DNA from: Arenimonas composti TR7-09 = DSM 18010
GTDB lineage: Bacteria; Pseudomonadota; Gammaproteobacteria; Xanthomonadales; Xanthomonadaceae
Direction: 5' to 3'
Length of the DNA stretch: 64,000 nucleotides
Assembly: GCF_000426365.1 (NCBI RefSeq)
Contig: NZ_KE384525.1
Coordinates: 44,072 to 108,071, forward strand
Shown: one piece after another, positions 53,307 through 63,935 of the stretch
Numbering within the stretch: position 1 is the stretch's first letter
Layout of the letters: every line of letters starts with the position of its first letter
Translations under genes and position numbers: made by a program
Notes under the pieces: generated by a model
The model's input: the letters and a program-made list of their open reading frames with translations, nothing else
The model's database searches: none
Told to the model about the DNA's origin: nothing

Positions 53307-53948
53307 ATGGACGCCCCCCACCCCCGCATGGCCGAGCGCTTCCGCGGATTCCTGCCGGTGGTCGTGGACGTGGAGACCGGCGGTTTCGACTGCAACCGGC
53401 ACGCGCTGCTGGAGATCGCCGCGCAGCCGATCGAGCTGGACGACGACGGCTATTACCGCCCCGGCGAACTGGTCTCGACCCATGTCGAGCCGTTCCCCGG
53501 CGCCGAAATCGATCCGCGCTCGCTCGAAGTCACCGGCATCCGCCTCGACAGCGCGCTGCGCGGCGCGGTCGACGAACGCACGGCGCTCGACCGGGTATTC
53601 GTGCCGGTGCGGGCGGCCGCGAAGCGGCACGGCTGCCAGCGGGCGATCCTGGTCGGCCACAACGCCAGCTTCGACCTGGGCTTCCTCAATGCCGCGGTCA
53701 CGCGGGTCGGGCACAAGCGCAACCCCTTCCACCCGTTCAGCACCTTCGACACGGTGACCCTGGCCGGCATGGCCTACGGGCAGACCGTGCTGAGCCGGGC
53801 CGTGCAGGCCGCCGGCATTTCCTGGGACGGCGGCCAGGCCCATTCGGCGGTCTACGACACCGAACGTACCGCCCTGCTGTTCTGCACGGTGCTCAACCGC
53901 TGGCGCCAGTGCGTCCGCGCCGGCCCCGCCATCGCGTCAAGGGAATGA
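53307..53948 (+). CDS. rnt: Ribonuclease T
   Basis: DEDDh 3'-5' exoribonuclease that trims tRNA and other small RNA 3' ends; 213 residues from the ATG at 53307 ([20 protein letters not shown]). Catalytic motifs: VDVETGGFD (Exo I), [16 protein letters not shown] (Exo II) and [15 protein letters not shown] (Exo III). An in-frame start at 53214 would translate the heptad hairpin and is rejected. Basic patches typical of RNase T are present ([15 protein letters not shown]). Confidence 0.95.
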   Translation: MDAPHPRMAERFRGFLPVVVDVETGGFDCNRHALLEIAAQPIELDDDGYYRPGELVSTHVEPFPGAEIDPRSLEVTGIRLDSALRGAVDERTALDRVFVPVRAAAKRHGCQRAILVGHNASFDLGFLNAAVTRVGHKRNPFHPFSTFDTVTLAGMAYGQTVLSRAVQAAGISWDGGQAHSAVYDTERTALLFCTVLNRWRQCVRAGPAIASRE

Positions 53949-53970
53949 CCCCCACCCCCGGAGCCTCCCC

Positions 53971-54927
53971 ATGATCCACGACAGCATCCTCGGCACCGTC
54001 GGCGACACCCCGATCGTGCGCATCAACCGGCTGGCGCCGGAGGGCGTGCGGATGTACGCCAAGCTCGAGTTCTTCAACCCGATGTCGTCGGTCAAGGACC
54101 GCCTGGCGCTGGCGATCATCCTCGACGCCGAGCGCAGCGGCGCGCTGCAGCCCGGGCAGATGGTGGTCGAGGCGACCAGCGGCAACACCGGCATCGCCCT
54201 GGCGATGGTGTGCGCGGCGCGCGGCTATCCCTTCGTCGCGTTCATGACCGAAACCTTCTCGGTCGAACGCCGCAAGCTGATGCGCGCCCTCGGCGCCAGG
54301 GTGATCCTGACCCCGGCCGCCGAGCGCGGCAGCGGCATGGTGCGCGCGGCTGCCGCCTTCGCCGAGAAGCACGGCGCCTTCCTCGCCCGCCAGTTCGAGA
54401 ACGAGGCGAACCCGGCCTGGCATCGCAACACCACCGGCCCGGAAATCCTGCGCGACTTCGCCGGGAAGCGGCTGGACTGGTTCGTGACCGGCTACGGCAC
54501 CGGCGGCACGCTGACCGGCGCCGGGCAGATGCTCAAGCTCGCCCGGCCGGACCTGAAGATCGCCGCCTGCGAGCCGGAAGTGGCCTCGCTGCTGGCCGGC
54601 AAGGAATGGAGCCCGCACAAGATCCAGGGCTGGACGCCGGACTTCATCCCCGCGGTGCTCGACCGCAAGGTCTACGACCTGATCACGCCGGTATCGGACG
54701 TGCTGGCGCGCGACACCGCGCGGGCGCTGGCGCAGCAGGAAGGCATCTTCTGCGGAATTTCCGGCGGCGCGACCTTCGCGGCCGCGCTCGAGGTCGCGCG
54801 CACGCTCGACCCGGGCAGCGTGGTGCTGGCGATGATCCCGGACACCGGGGAGCGCTACCTCAGCACGTTCCTGTTCGAGGGGATCGCCGAGGGCAGCGAC
54901 GACGAGTGGCTCGCTACCCTCGGCTGA
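53971..54927 (+). CDS. cysK: Cysteine synthase (O-acetylserine sulfhydrylase)
   Basis: PLP enzyme making cysteine from O-acetylserine and sulfide, 318 residues. PLP lysine in NPMSSVKDRLA, substrate loop EATSGNTGIALA, phosphate loop GYGTGGTLTGAG, and GISGGATFAAALEVA. The CysK/CysM distinction is not certain from the sequence; the length and VKDR context favour CysK. It starts 22 bases after rnt and is probably transcribed with it. It ends ten bases from the convergent DUF1036 gene. Confidence 0.93.
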   Translation: MIHDSILGTVGDTPIVRINRLAPEGVRMYAKLEFFNPMSSVKDRLALAIILDAERSGALQPGQMVVEATSGNTGIALAMVCAARGYPFVAFMTETFSVERRKLMRALGARVILTPAAERGSGMVRAAAAFAEKHGAFLARQFENEANPAWHRNTTGPEILRDFAGKRLDWFVTGYGTGGTLTGAGQMLKLARPDLKIAACEPEVASLLAGKEWSPHKIQGWTPDFIPAVLDRKVYDLITPVSDVLARDTARALAQQEGIFCGISGGATFAAALEVARTLDPGSVVLAMIPDTGERYLSTFLFEGIAEGSDDEWLATLG

Positions 54928-54936
54928 CCGCGGGCC

Positions 54937-55416
54937 TCAGGGATCGAGGTTCCAGGTGAAGGTGCCCGCCTCGGTGGCGGTCAGCACGACGAAGTCGCGG
55001 GTGTCCTGGCTGGCCGTGCAGTAGCCGTCGCGGGCCGTATAGAAGGTGTATGGCCCCGGATACTCGACGCAGAGGGTGTGGTTGCCGCCCCAGAAGCGGT
55101 CGGTGCCCTCGACGTCGGCATAGCCGTAGAAGGTTGCGTTGTCGGTCTGGCCGAGGATCTTGCACTCGCCGGCGCGCACGGTGAACCAGCCGCGATTGAT
55201 GAATTCGGTATCGCCCGGCTCGATGAACGACAGCGCGACCGAGGCGCCCTGGCGGCTGCGGTTGCAGACCTGGATCTTCAGCAGGCCCTCGCTGGAGCGT
55301 GCCGCCGGTGCGCTGCTGCCCTTGAACCGCTTGTTCTGGGCGTCGGCGGATTCCGGCGCGATGGCGAGGCCCGCGAGCAGCACCGAGGCGGCAGCGAGGA
55401 TGGCGGTTCTGGACAT
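54937..55416 (-). CDS. Exported DUF1036 domain-containing protein
   Basis: A 159-residue secreted protein from the ATG at 55416, with GGGGA nine bases upstream and a signal peptide ending SADA-Q. The DUF1036 domain follows: LLKIQVCNRSRQGASVALSF, INRGWFTVRAGECKIL and a cluster of Cys and aromatic residues (YTFYTARDGYCTASQDTRDF). Family members are small beta-proteins of unknown role in the periplasm or outside. It is monocistronic. Confidence 0.86.
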   Translation of the reverse strand: MSRTAILAAASVLLAGLAIAPESADAQNKRFKGSSAPAARSSEGLLKIQVCNRSRQGASVALSFIEPGDTEFINRGWFTVRAGECKILGQTDNATFYGYADVEGTDRFWGGNHTLCVEYPGPYTFYTARDGYCTASQDTRDFVVLTATEAGTFTWNLDP

Positions 55417-55534
55417 GGCGATTCCCCTGGTTGAAAGACCGGCGCTTCCGGTCGTAGTGGCAATTTGCGCCAAGCCCGCCGGGCATTTCAATCGGGCCGT
55501 GGCCGCCCCCGCCGATACGAAGGCCGACGCGCGA

Positions 55535-55843
55535 TCAGGACAGGCCGTTCCCGGGCGGGGAGCGCCGTGTGCGGAATCCGCTGATGCGCCGGCGCAGGCC
55601 CCGCACCAGCCCGTACAGACTGATCGCGATCCATGCAAGCTGCATGATCGTCGTCGAGATCACGTCGCTCAGCGCCGGCCCGGGGCCGAAGATCGACACC
55701 AGGATGAAGACCGCGCCGAACAGGTTCGCGCACTGGTAGCCGAGCGATTCGCCGCCGAGGCGGCCGGCCTGCAGCAGGAAGAAGGCGCCGAGCACCAGGC
55801 CGACGCCCGCCAGGCCGACCAGGTCGAACCACTGCAGGCTCAC
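55535..55843 (-). CDS. Small membrane protein, CBU_0592-like
   Basis: A 102-residue inner-membrane protein with three hydrophobic helices: LVGLAGVGLVLGAFFLLQAG, NLFGAVFILVSIFGPG and MQLAWIAISLYGLVRGL. The middle part LGYQCANLFGAVFILVS is characteristic of the CBU_0592 domain. The GTG at 55843 overlaps the rlmB stop (GTGA), so it is coupled to rlmB. The C-terminus is basic (RRRISGFRTRRS). The function is unknown. Confidence 0.82.
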   Translation of the reverse strand: MSLQWFDLVGLAGVGLVLGAFFLLQAGRLGGESLGYQCANLFGAVFILVSIFGPGPALSDVISTTIMQLAWIAISLYGLVRGLRRRISGFRTRRSPPGNGLS

Positions 55844-56592
55844 GCCGCGTTTCCGCGCTGGCGCACCGCCTCGAACAGGGCGATGCCGGTGGCGACCGAC
55901 ACGTTCAGGCTTTCCATCTCGCCGGGCATCGGGATCGCGACGAGGCCGTCGCAGGTTTCGCGGGTCAGCCGGCGCATGCCCTCGCCTTCGCCGCCCAGTA
56001 CCAGGGCGACGTTGCCGCGCAGGTCGGTGGCGTGGATCGTCGCCGCCGCGTCGCCGGCGAGGCCGTAGATCCAGACGCCGAGCTTCTGCAGCTCGCGCAG
56101 GCTGCGCGCGAGGTTGGTGACGCTCACCACCGGCACGCGGTCGGCGGCGCCGGCCGAGGTCTTGCGCACGGTGGCGTTGACCGGCGCGGCCTTGTCCTTC
56201 GGGATCAGCACCGCCGTGACCCCGGCGGCGGCGGCGGTGCGCAGGCAGGCGCCGAGGTTGTGCGGGTCCTGCACGCCGTCGAGCACCAGCACCAGGGCGC
56301 GACCTTCCGCGGCCTCGATCAGGCCCGGCAGCTCCTTCTCGTCGACGCCTTTCGCCGCCTCGTAGCGGGCGATCGCGCCCTGATGGCGCAGGCCGCCGGC
56401 GATGCCCTCGAGCGCCTGCAGCGCGACCCGGCGCACCGGGACGTCGCGACGGCGCGCGGTCTCCTCGATCTCGACGATGCGCGGGTTCTTCGCGCCGGCC
56501 TCCAGCAGCACCTCGCGCACGTGTTCGACATCGTGCTCGAGCGCCGACGCGACGGCGTTGATGCCGGCGATCCACTGGTCTTTCCTGCTCAT
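55840..56592 (-). CDS. rlmB: 23S rRNA (guanosine-2'-O-)-methyltransferase RlmB
   Basis: SPOUT-family methyltransferase for Gm2251 of 23S rRNA, 250 residues. An N-terminal L30-like substrate-binding domain is followed by the knotted domain with LDGVQDPHNLGACLRTAAAA, VLGGEGEGMRRLT and MPGEMESLNVSVATGIALFE, which bind SAM. It is downstream of rnr, an order conserved with E. coli (rnr-rlmB). A REP lies in the 42-bp gap between them. Confidence 0.96.
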   Translation of the reverse strand: MSRKDQWIAGINAVASALEHDVEHVREVLLEAGAKNPRIVEIEETARRRDVPVRRVALQALEGIAGGLRHQGAIARYEAAKGVDEKELPGLIEAAEGRALVLVLDGVQDPHNLGACLRTAAAAGVTAVLIPKDKAAPVNATVRKTSAGAADRVPVVSVTNLARSLRELQKLGVWIYGLAGDAAATIHATDLRGNVALVLGGEGEGMRRLTRETCDGLVAIPMPGEMESLNVSVATGIALFEAVRQRGNAA

Positions 56593-56604
56593 CCGCGCCT
56601 TTCC

Positions 56605-56626
56605 GTAGGAGCGCCTTCAGGCGCGA
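56605..56626. repeat. REP hairpin
   Basis: GTAGGAGCGCCTTCAGGCGCGA, same sequence and orientation as the copy before phoU. It lies between the rnr stop and the rlmB start, inside a presumed operon, 12 bases before the rlmB ATG. Confidence 0.85.
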
Positions 56627-56634
56627 TCCGCATT

Positions 56635-59043
56635 TTACCGCGGGGGAACGAGCTTGAAGTCGATCCGCCGGTCCTCGACGCTGGCCTTCAGCACCAGCAC
56701 CCGCACCGGGTCGCCGAGGCGGAAGCGGCGGCCCTGACGCTCGCCGGTCAGCGAACGGCGCAGCGGGTCGAAGTGGTAGAAGTCGTGCGGCAGCTGGGTC
56801 ACGTGCACCAGGCCGTTGACCTTCGACTCGGCGAGCTCGACGAACAGGCCGAAGTTGGTGACGCCGCTGATCACGCCGTCGAACTCGTGGCCGACGTGCT
56901 TCTCCATCCAGGCACTGCGGTAGCGTTCGTCGACCTCGCGCTCGACCTCGTCGGCGCGGCGTTCCAGTTCGGAGCAGCGCAGCGTCAGCGCCGCCATCTC
57001 GGCCTCGCTGTAGGTGTAGCCGTCGTCGCCGATCTCGAGCGCATGCTTGATCGCGCGGTGCAGCAGCAGGTCCGGGTAACGACGGATCGGCGAGGTGAAG
57101 TGGCCGTAGTGGCGCAGCGCGAGGCCGAAATGGCCGGTCTCGGAATCGGTCGAATACACCGCCAGGCTCTGCGAGCGCAGCAGCACGGTTTCCAGCAGCG
57201 CCGCGTCGGGACGCAGCCGGATCGCCTTAAGCAGCTGGGTGAAGTCCTTCGGCCGCACGCGACCCCAGGACGGCAGGCTCAGGCCGAACTCGGCGAGGTA
57301 TTCGAGCAGGTCGGCGTACTTGGCCTCCGGCGGCTTCGCATGCACGCGGTACGGCGCCGGCACGCCCTTGCTGCTGATGTATTTCGCGGCTTCGACGTTC
57401 GCCGCGATCATGCATTCCTCGATCAGCTTGTGGGCGTCGTTGCGCGCCAGCATGCCGGCCTGCACGACCTCGCCGGTGTTGTCGAGCACGAAGCGCACCT
57501 CGCTCGACTCGAACTCGATCGCGCCGCGCTGGGCACGCGCCTTCGCCAGCACCTGGTAGAGCTGGTGCAGGCGCTGCACCTGCGGCAGCAGGCTGCCGAT
57601 GCGGGCGATCGCGGCCTTGCCGTCCTCGGTGTCGGCTTCGCCGACCGCCTGCCAGACCTGGGTGTAGGTGAGCCGCGCATGCGAGCGCATCACCGCCTCG
57701 TAGAAGCGCGAGCGCGTCACCAGGCCGTCGAATCCGACCTGCATGTCGCAGACGAAGCACAGGCGGTCGACCTTGGGGTTCAGCGAGCAGATGCCGTTCG
57801 ACAGCACCTCCGGCAGCATCGGCACGACGAAGCCGGGGAAGTACACCGAGGTGCCGCGCTTCTGCGCCTCGTCGTCGAGGTCGCTGCCGGGACGCACGTA
57901 ATGCGAGACGTCGGCGATCGCGACGATCAGGCGGAAACCTTCGGGATTCGGCTCGCACCAGACCGCGTCGTCGAAGTCCTTGGCGTCCTCGCCGTCGATC
58001 GTCACCAGCGGCATGTCGCGCAGGTCGACGCGGCGCGCGGCCTCGGCGGCGGGCACTTCCAGCGGCACCTCGGCGGCTTCGACGAGCACCGGCTTCGGGA
58101 ACTCGTGCGGCAGGTCGTGGCCGTGGATCGCGGCCTGCACGACCAGCGACGGCGTCAGGCGATCACCGAGCACCAGCAGCACGCGGCCGATCGGCGGCCG
58201 GCCGTTCTGCGGCGGATCGGTGACCTCGACGACGACCAGCTGGCCTTCTTTCGCGCCGTTGCGTTCGTCCGGCGGGATCAGCACCTCGGTCAGCACGCGG
58301 CGGTCGTCGGGCACGACCATGCCGATCCGGGAGCGTTCCTCGTAGCGGCCGGTGAGGCGGGTCAGGCGGTGTTCGAGCACGCGCACGATCGCGCCCTCGC
58401 GGCGGCCGCGGCGGTCGACGCCGGTGATGCTGGCGAGTACGCGGTCGCCGTGCAGGGCCTTGCGCATCTCGTGCGGCGGCAGGAACAGGTCCTCGCCGCC
58501 GTCCTCGGCCTTCAGGAAGCCGAAGCCGTCCGGATTGGCGATCACGTTGCCGGTGATCATGTCGAGCTTGCGCGCGGCCGCGTAGCCGCCGCGGCGGTTC
58601 ACCAGCAACTGGCCGTCGCGCAGCATCGCCGCGAGGCGCCGGCCCAGCGCCTCGAAACGGTCGTCGGCGGTGAGGTCGAGGCGGCGGGCGATTTCGTCGG
58701 CCGACAGCGGGCCGGGACTGTCGCCCAGCAGTTCGAGGATCGCCTCGCGGCTGGCGATCGGCTGTTCGTAGCGCTGCGCCTCGCGGGCGGCGTGCGGGTC
58801 GGTGATCTCGCCGAAGCGGGCGGCGGCGCCGCGCTTCGGTGCACGCGCGGGGCGCCCGGCGGCGGCCGGCGCGCTGCGCGTGGCCTTCTTGCCCGGACGG
58901 GCTGCGGCCGACGCCGGTTTCGCGGCTTTCGTGGCCTTCTTCTTCGCGCCACCCCCCGGACCGGACGGGGCCTCGGCGTTGCGCAGGTTTTCCGGCATCC
59001 AGCCCGGCAGGCTGGTCCCTTTCTTCTTTGCGGGCTTTTTCAT
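56635..59043 (-). CDS. rnr: Ribonuclease R
   Basis: RNB-family processive 3'-5' exoribonuclease that can degrade structured RNA; 802 residues. Order: a Lys/Ala/Pro-rich N-terminal stretch (about residues 1-80, with KKPAKKKG and GAKKKATKAAKP), a winged helix, two cold-shock domains (GNVIANPDGFGFLKAEDGG), the RNB core with catalytic GEDAKDFDDAVW, and S1 (HEFDGVISGVTNFGLFVEL). It ends right after S1 (DFKLVPPR), so the basic C-terminal tail of E. coli RNase R is absent while the N-terminus is basic. The start is the ATG at 59043. Confidence 0.96.
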   Translation of the reverse strand: MKKPAKKKGTSLPGWMPENLRNAEAPSGPGGGAKKKATKAAKPASAAARPGKKATRSAPAAAGRPARAPKRGAAARFGEITDPHAAREAQRYEQPIASREAILELLGDSPGPLSADEIARRLDLTADDRFEALGRRLAAMLRDGQLLVNRRGGYAAARKLDMITGNVIANPDGFGFLKAEDGGEDLFLPPHEMRKALHGDRVLASITGVDRRGRREGAIVRVLEHRLTRLTGRYEERSRIGMVVPDDRRVLTEVLIPPDERNGAKEGQLVVVEVTDPPQNGRPPIGRVLLVLGDRLTPSLVVQAAIHGHDLPHEFPKPVLVEAAEVPLEVPAAEAARRVDLRDMPLVTIDGEDAKDFDDAVWCEPNPEGFRLIVAIADVSHYVRPGSDLDDEAQKRGTSVYFPGFVVPMLPEVLSNGICSLNPKVDRLCFVCDMQVGFDGLVTRSRFYEAVMRSHARLTYTQVWQAVGEADTEDGKAAIARIGSLLPQVQRLHQLYQVLAKARAQRGAIEFESSEVRFVLDNTGEVVQAGMLARNDAHKLIEECMIAANVEAAKYISSKGVPAPYRVHAKPPEAKYADLLEYLAEFGLSLPSWGRVRPKDFTQLLKAIRLRPDAALLETVLLRSQSLAVYSTDSETGHFGLALRHYGHFTSPIRRYPDLLLHRAIKHALEIGDDGYTYSEAEMAALTLRCSELERRADEVEREVDERYRSAWMEKHVGHEFDGVISGVTNFGLFVELAESKVNGLVHVTQLPHDFYHFDPLRRSLTGERQGRRFRLGDPVRVLVLKASVEDRRIDFKLVPPR

Positions 59044-59098
59044 GCGCGGAGGATACACCCCGGCTTCTTCGCGCCCGGGTGAAATCAACGACGCGGCG

Positions 59099-59127
59099 TT
59101 GACAATCGCCGGGCCGATCTTTAGATT
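59099..59127 (+). promoter_or_regulatory. Sigma-70 promoter of tRNA-Leu
   Basis: TTGACA (59099-59104), 17-bp spacer, TAGATT (59122-59127): a near-consensus promoter 33 bases before the tRNA. A GC-rich discriminator (ACGCGGCTCCC) follows, as in stringently controlled stable-RNA promoters. Confidence 0.88.
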
Positions 59128-59160
59128 ACGCGGCTCCCACGCCCCCGGCGTCGGACACCT

Positions 59161-59245
<85 letters not shown>

Positions 59246-59251
59246 TCTTCG

Positions 59252-59280
59252 AAAGCCCCGCTCCGGCGGGGCTTTTCTTT
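59252..59280 (+). terminator. Rho-independent terminator of tRNA-Leu
   Basis: AAAGCCCCGC-TCCG-GCGGGGCTTT (59252-59275) followed by TCTTTT. The stem is nearly the same as that behind tRNA-Thr. Confidence 0.93.
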
Positions 59281-59353
59281 TGCGCTTCCGCAGCCCTGCC
59301 GCTTCCGGCGAAGCCTGGCCTAGACTGGCGCCACCTCGGGGAGGAGGCGTTCG

Positions 59354-61411
59354 ATGGGCCATCTGCTGTCACGACTCGGCTGGGCACTGCTGGCGCTGCT
59401 CGGTGCCTTCGCGCTCGGCACGATCGCGCTGCGCCGCGGCGAGGCGATCAGCGCGCTGTGGATCGTCGCCGCGGCGGTCTGCTGCTACCTGGTCGCCTAC
59501 CGTTACTGGGCGAAGTTCATCGCCGAGCGGGTGCTGCGCATCGACCCGGCGCGGCCGACGCCGGCGGTGACGCGCAACGACGGGCTCGACTTCGTGCCGA
59601 CCCATCGGCACGTGCTGTTCGGCCACCACTTCGCGGCGATCGCCGGTGCCGGTCCGCTGGTCGGCCCCGTGCTCGCCGCGCAGATGGGCTACCTGCCGGG
59701 CACGCTGTGGCTGATCGCCGGCGTCGTCTTCGCCGGTGCGGTGCAGGATCTGGTGATCCTGTTCTTCTCGACCCGCCGCGACGGCCGTTCGCTCGGCGAC
59801 ATCGTGCGCAGCGAGATGGGCGCCGGCGCCGGCAACCTGGCGCTGTTCGGCTGCTTCGCGATCATGGTGATCCTGCTCGCGGTGCTCGCGCTGATCGTGG
59901 TCAAGGCGCTGGCCGGCAGCCCCTGGGGCATGTTCACGGTGATCGCGACGATTCCGATCGCGGTGCTGATGGGCGTGTACATGCGCTTCCTGCGCCCGGG
60001 CCGCGTGCTCGAGGTGTCGCTGCTCGGCGTGGTGCTCCTGGTCGCCTCGATCTGGCTCGGTGGCCACGTCGCCGCCGATCCGGTCTGGGGACCCCGCTTC
60101 AGCTTCACCGGCGTGCAGATCACGGTGATGCTGGTCGGGTACGGCTTCGTCGCCGCGGTGCTGCCGGTGTGGCTGCTGCTGGCGCCGCGCGACTACCTGT
60201 CGACCTTCCTGAAGGTCGGCACCATCGTCGCGCTCGCGGTCGGCATCCTGGTGCTGAACCCGGACCTGAAGATGCCGGCGCTGACCCAGTTCACCGACGG
60301 CACCGGCCCGGTGTGGAAGGGACCGCTGTTCCCCTTCCTGTTCATCACCCTCGCCTGCGGCGCGGTCAGCGGCTTCCACGCGCTGATCGCCAGCGGCACC
60401 ACGCCGAAGCTGCTCGCGACCGAGACCGACATGCGCTACATCGGTTACGGCGGCATGCTGATGGAATCCTTCGTCGGCATCATGGCGATGGTCGCGGCGG
60501 CGGTGATCGAGCCCGGCGTCTACTTCGCGATGAACTCGCCGGCGGCGGTGATCGGTGCCGACGTGCAGGCCGCCGCGGCGACGATCTCCTCCTGGGGCTT
60601 CACGGTGACGCCGGAGATGCTCACCGCCACCGCTGCCGACGTCGGCGAATCGACGATCCTCGGCCGCGCCGGCGGCGCGCCGACGCTGGCGGTCGGCATC
60701 GCGCAGATCTTCCACCAGCTGATGCCCGGCGGCGCGTCGATGGCGTTCTGGTACCACTTCGCGATCCTGTTCGAGGCGCTGTTCATCCTCACCGCGATCG
60801 ACGCCGGCACCCGCGTCGGCCGCTTCATGCTGCAGGACCTGCTCGGCCAGTTCGTGCCGGCGCTGCGCCGTACCGAATCCTGGAGCGCGAACCTGCTCGC
60901 GACCGCCGTCTGCGTCGGCGCCTGGGGCTGGCTGCTCTACCAGGGCGTGATCGATCCGCTCGGCGGCATCAATACGCTGTGGCCGCTGTTCGGCATCAGC
61001 AACCAGATGCTCGCCGGCATCGCGCTGATGCTCGCCACCGTGCTGCTGTTCAAGATGAAGCGCGACCGCCATGCCTGGGTCACCGCGCTGCCGGCCGCCT
61101 GGCTGCTGATCTGCACGACGGTCGCCGCGCTGTACAAGCTGTTCGACCCGAACCCGGCGGTCGGCTTCATCGCCCAGGCGCGGCGTTATGCCGATGCCGC
61201 CGCGGCCGGCGAACTGCTGGCCCCCGCGAAGGACATGGCGCAGATGCGGCACGTGATCTTCAATTCCTGGCTCGATGCCGGGCTCTGCCTGCTCTTCCTC
61301 GTGATCATGCTCGGCATCCTCGCCTGCTCGCTGCGGGCCATCGCTCAAGCCCGGCGCCGCGAAGGACGCAGCGATCAGGAAGCCGCCGTGCCGGCGGGAG
61401 CGCTCTCATGA
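59354..61411 (+). CDS. cstA: Carbon starvation protein CstA (peptide/pyruvate transporter)
   Basis: A 685-residue inner-membrane transporter with about 18 helices, in the CstA/BtsT family that imports pyruvate or peptides. Typical parts: RPTPAVTRNDGLDFVPTHRH, FGHHFAAIAGAGPLVGPVLA, GAVSGFHALIASGTTPKLLA and ITAIDAGTRVGRFMLQDLLG-like (LTAIDAGTRVGRFMLQDLL). GGGGAGGAGG precedes the ATG. Its stop overlaps the start of ybdD, the usual partner. No BtsS/R-type regulator is beside it. Confidence 0.95.
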   Translation: MGHLLSRLGWALLALLGAFALGTIALRRGEAISALWIVAAAVCCYLVAYRYWAKFIAERVLRIDPARPTPAVTRNDGLDFVPTHRHVLFGHHFAAIAGAGPLVGPVLAAQMGYLPGTLWLIAGVVFAGAVQDLVILFFSTRRDGRSLGDIVRSEMGAGAGNLALFGCFAIMVILLAVLALIVVKALAGSPWGMFTVIATIPIAVLMGVYMRFLRPGRVLEVSLLGVVLLVASIWLGGHVAADPVWGPRFSFTGVQITVMLVGYGFVAAVLPVWLLLAPRDYLSTFLKVGTIVALAVGILVLNPDLKMPALTQFTDGTGPVWKGPLFPFLFITLACGAVSGFHALIASGTTPKLLATETDMRYIGYGGMLMESFVGIMAMVAAAVIEPGVYFAMNSPAAVIGADVQAAAATISSWGFTVTPEMLTATAADVGESTILGRAGGAPTLAVGIAQIFHQLMPGGASMAFWYHFAILFEALFILTAIDAGTRVGRFMLQDLLGQFVPALRRTESWSANLLATAVCVGAWGWLLYQGVIDPLGGINTLWPLFGISNQMLAGIALMLATVLLFKMKRDRHAWVTALPAAWLLICTTVAALYKLFDPNPAVGFIAQARRYADAAAAGELLAPAKDMAQMRHVIFNSWLDAGLCLLFLVIMLGILACSLRAIAQARRREGRSDQEAAVPAGALS

Positions 61412-61617
61412 GCGGCGAATTCGTGGCTTCCGTGAGCGCTTTCTGGCGGCGGGCCGCGCAGAGCGCGCGGCTGATGGTCGGCCTGCCCGATTACGACAGC
61501 TACCTCGCACACGTGCGCGCAGCGCATCCGGAACGCACACCGATGAGCCGCGCGGAATTCTTCCGCGTGACCCAGGAGGCGCGTTACGGCGGACGTGGCG
61601 GCGGGCGCTGCTGCTGA
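61408..61617 (+). CDS. ybdD: YbdD/YjiX-family small protein
   Basis: A 69-residue cytoplasmic protein always found next to cstA-type genes; it is thought to be needed for transporter function. Signature: LMVGLPDYDSYLAHVRAAHP and MSRAEFFRVTQEARYGG. The ATG at 61408 overlaps the cstA stop (ATGA). The Gly/Cys-rich end (GRGGGRCC) is usual for the family. Confidence 0.95.
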   Translation: MSGEFVASVSAFWRRAAQSARLMVGLPDYDSYLAHVRAAHPERTPMSRAEFFRVTQEARYGGRGGGRCC

Positions 61618-61626
61618 GCCGAGCGC

Positions 61627-61977
61627 TCAGCGCAGGATCTTCTCCAGCGCCTTGCCCTTGGCGAGTTCGTCGACCAGCTTGTCCATGGCCCGGATCTGCC
61701 GCATCAGCGGGTCCTCCACCGCCTCGACGCGCACACCGCAGACGACCCCGGTGACTTTCGCGGCATTCGCCTCCGCGGCCGGCGCCTGCGCGAAGAAGCC
61801 CTGCAGGTCGGTCTTCGCATCGACATGCGCCTGCAGCTGCGCGGCGTCGTAGCCGGTGAGCCAGCGGATCACCGCGTCGACCTCGTCGGTACTGCGGCCC
61901 TTGCGCGCCGCCTTCTGCAGGTACATCGGGTAGACGCCGGCGAAGGGCATCCGGAATACGCGTTCGTTCGTCGCCAT
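61627..61977 (-). CDS. DUF2200 family protein
   Basis: A 116-residue soluble protein: RVFRMPFAGVYPMYLQKAAR, TDEVDAVIRWLTGYDAAQL, VTGVVCGVRVEAVEDPLMRQ and a Lys-rich end MDKLVDELAKGKALEKILR. These are the conserved blocks of DUF2200, whose function is not known. GGGAGG upstream lacks good spacing, but the ATG at 61977 matches the family N-terminus. It is convergent with ybdD and divergent from the TPR gene. Confidence 0.9.
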   Translation of the reverse strand: MATNERVFRMPFAGVYPMYLQKAARKGRSTDEVDAVIRWLTGYDAAQLQAHVDAKTDLQGFFAQAPAAEANAAKVTGVVCGVRVEAVEDPLMRQIRAMDKLVDELAKGKALEKILR

Positions 61978-62033
61978 GCTGTTCCCTCCGGGCAGCCTGC
62001 GCGTATCGTAGGCGCGAATCGGAGGCGATACGA

Positions 62034-62462
62034 ATGGATACCGGCGCGCTGCTGCAGGAACTGGTACTGATCCGCTGGCTGCTGCTGTTCACCGCCGTGG
62101 CCGCCGCGGTCGGTGCGCTCGCCTTCCTGGTCATCGCCGTGAACGTCGTCGGCATGGCGCGCGAGGTGCGCACGATGCGCCGTTCCGAATTCCGTCGCGC
62201 CGAGATGGAAACCCTGCTCGCCTCCGGCCACTCGCGGGCGGCGAAATCCTCGGCGCTGGACTGGATCGTCGAACAGCCGCACAGCGCCGAGGCGCACTGG
62301 GCCCTGGCGAAGGCGCATGCCCAGCTCGGCGAGCTGACCGAGGCCAAGCAGGTGCTCGACGATCTGCGCCGGCTGGCCCCGGACGAGGACTACCGCATCG
62401 ATGCCTGGCTGGACCGCCTCGACAGCGAGTTCCAGGAGCGCCGGCCGCGGCCGGTGCCCTGA
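62034..62462 (+). CDS. Membrane-anchored TPR-like protein
   Basis: A 142-residue protein. One N-terminal membrane helix (WLLLFTAVAAAVGALAFLVI, about residues 15-34) is followed by a linker and roughly two TPR-like repeats (SALDWIVEQPHSAEAHWALA and AQLGELTEAKQVLDDLRRLA). It probably is a small scaffold at the cytoplasmic face. No family was recognised. It ends eight bases from the convergent purA stop. Confidence 0.72.
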   Translation: MDTGALLQELVLIRWLLLFTAVAAAVGALAFLVIAVNVVGMAREVRTMRRSEFRRAEMETLLASGHSRAAKSSALDWIVEQPHSAEAHWALAKAHAQLGELTEAKQVLDDLRRLAPDEDYRIDAWLDRLDSEFQERRPRPVP

Positions 62463-62469
62463 TCAGGCA

Positions 62470-63834
<1,365 letters not shown>

Positions 63835-63840
63835 TTAAAG

Positions 63841-63935
63841 CAGTTCGTAGTTCGTACGAGGCAGGAGGTAGTCGTCGCGGCCTTCGCGGCGTCCCGCCGG
63901 CCAACTACCTCGTACCTCGTACGAACTACGAACTC
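63841..63935. repeat. Heptad hairpin element E (GTTCGTA/GGAGGTA type)
   Basis: Left arm 63841-63872: GTTCGTA GTTCGTA, then CGAGGCA GGAGGTA. Right arm 63903-63935 on the minus strand: GTTCGTA GTTCGTA, then CGAGGTA CGAGGTA. About 29 of 31 positions pair. The right arm supplies the TAG stop of the DUF2065 gene. Confidence 0.88.
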
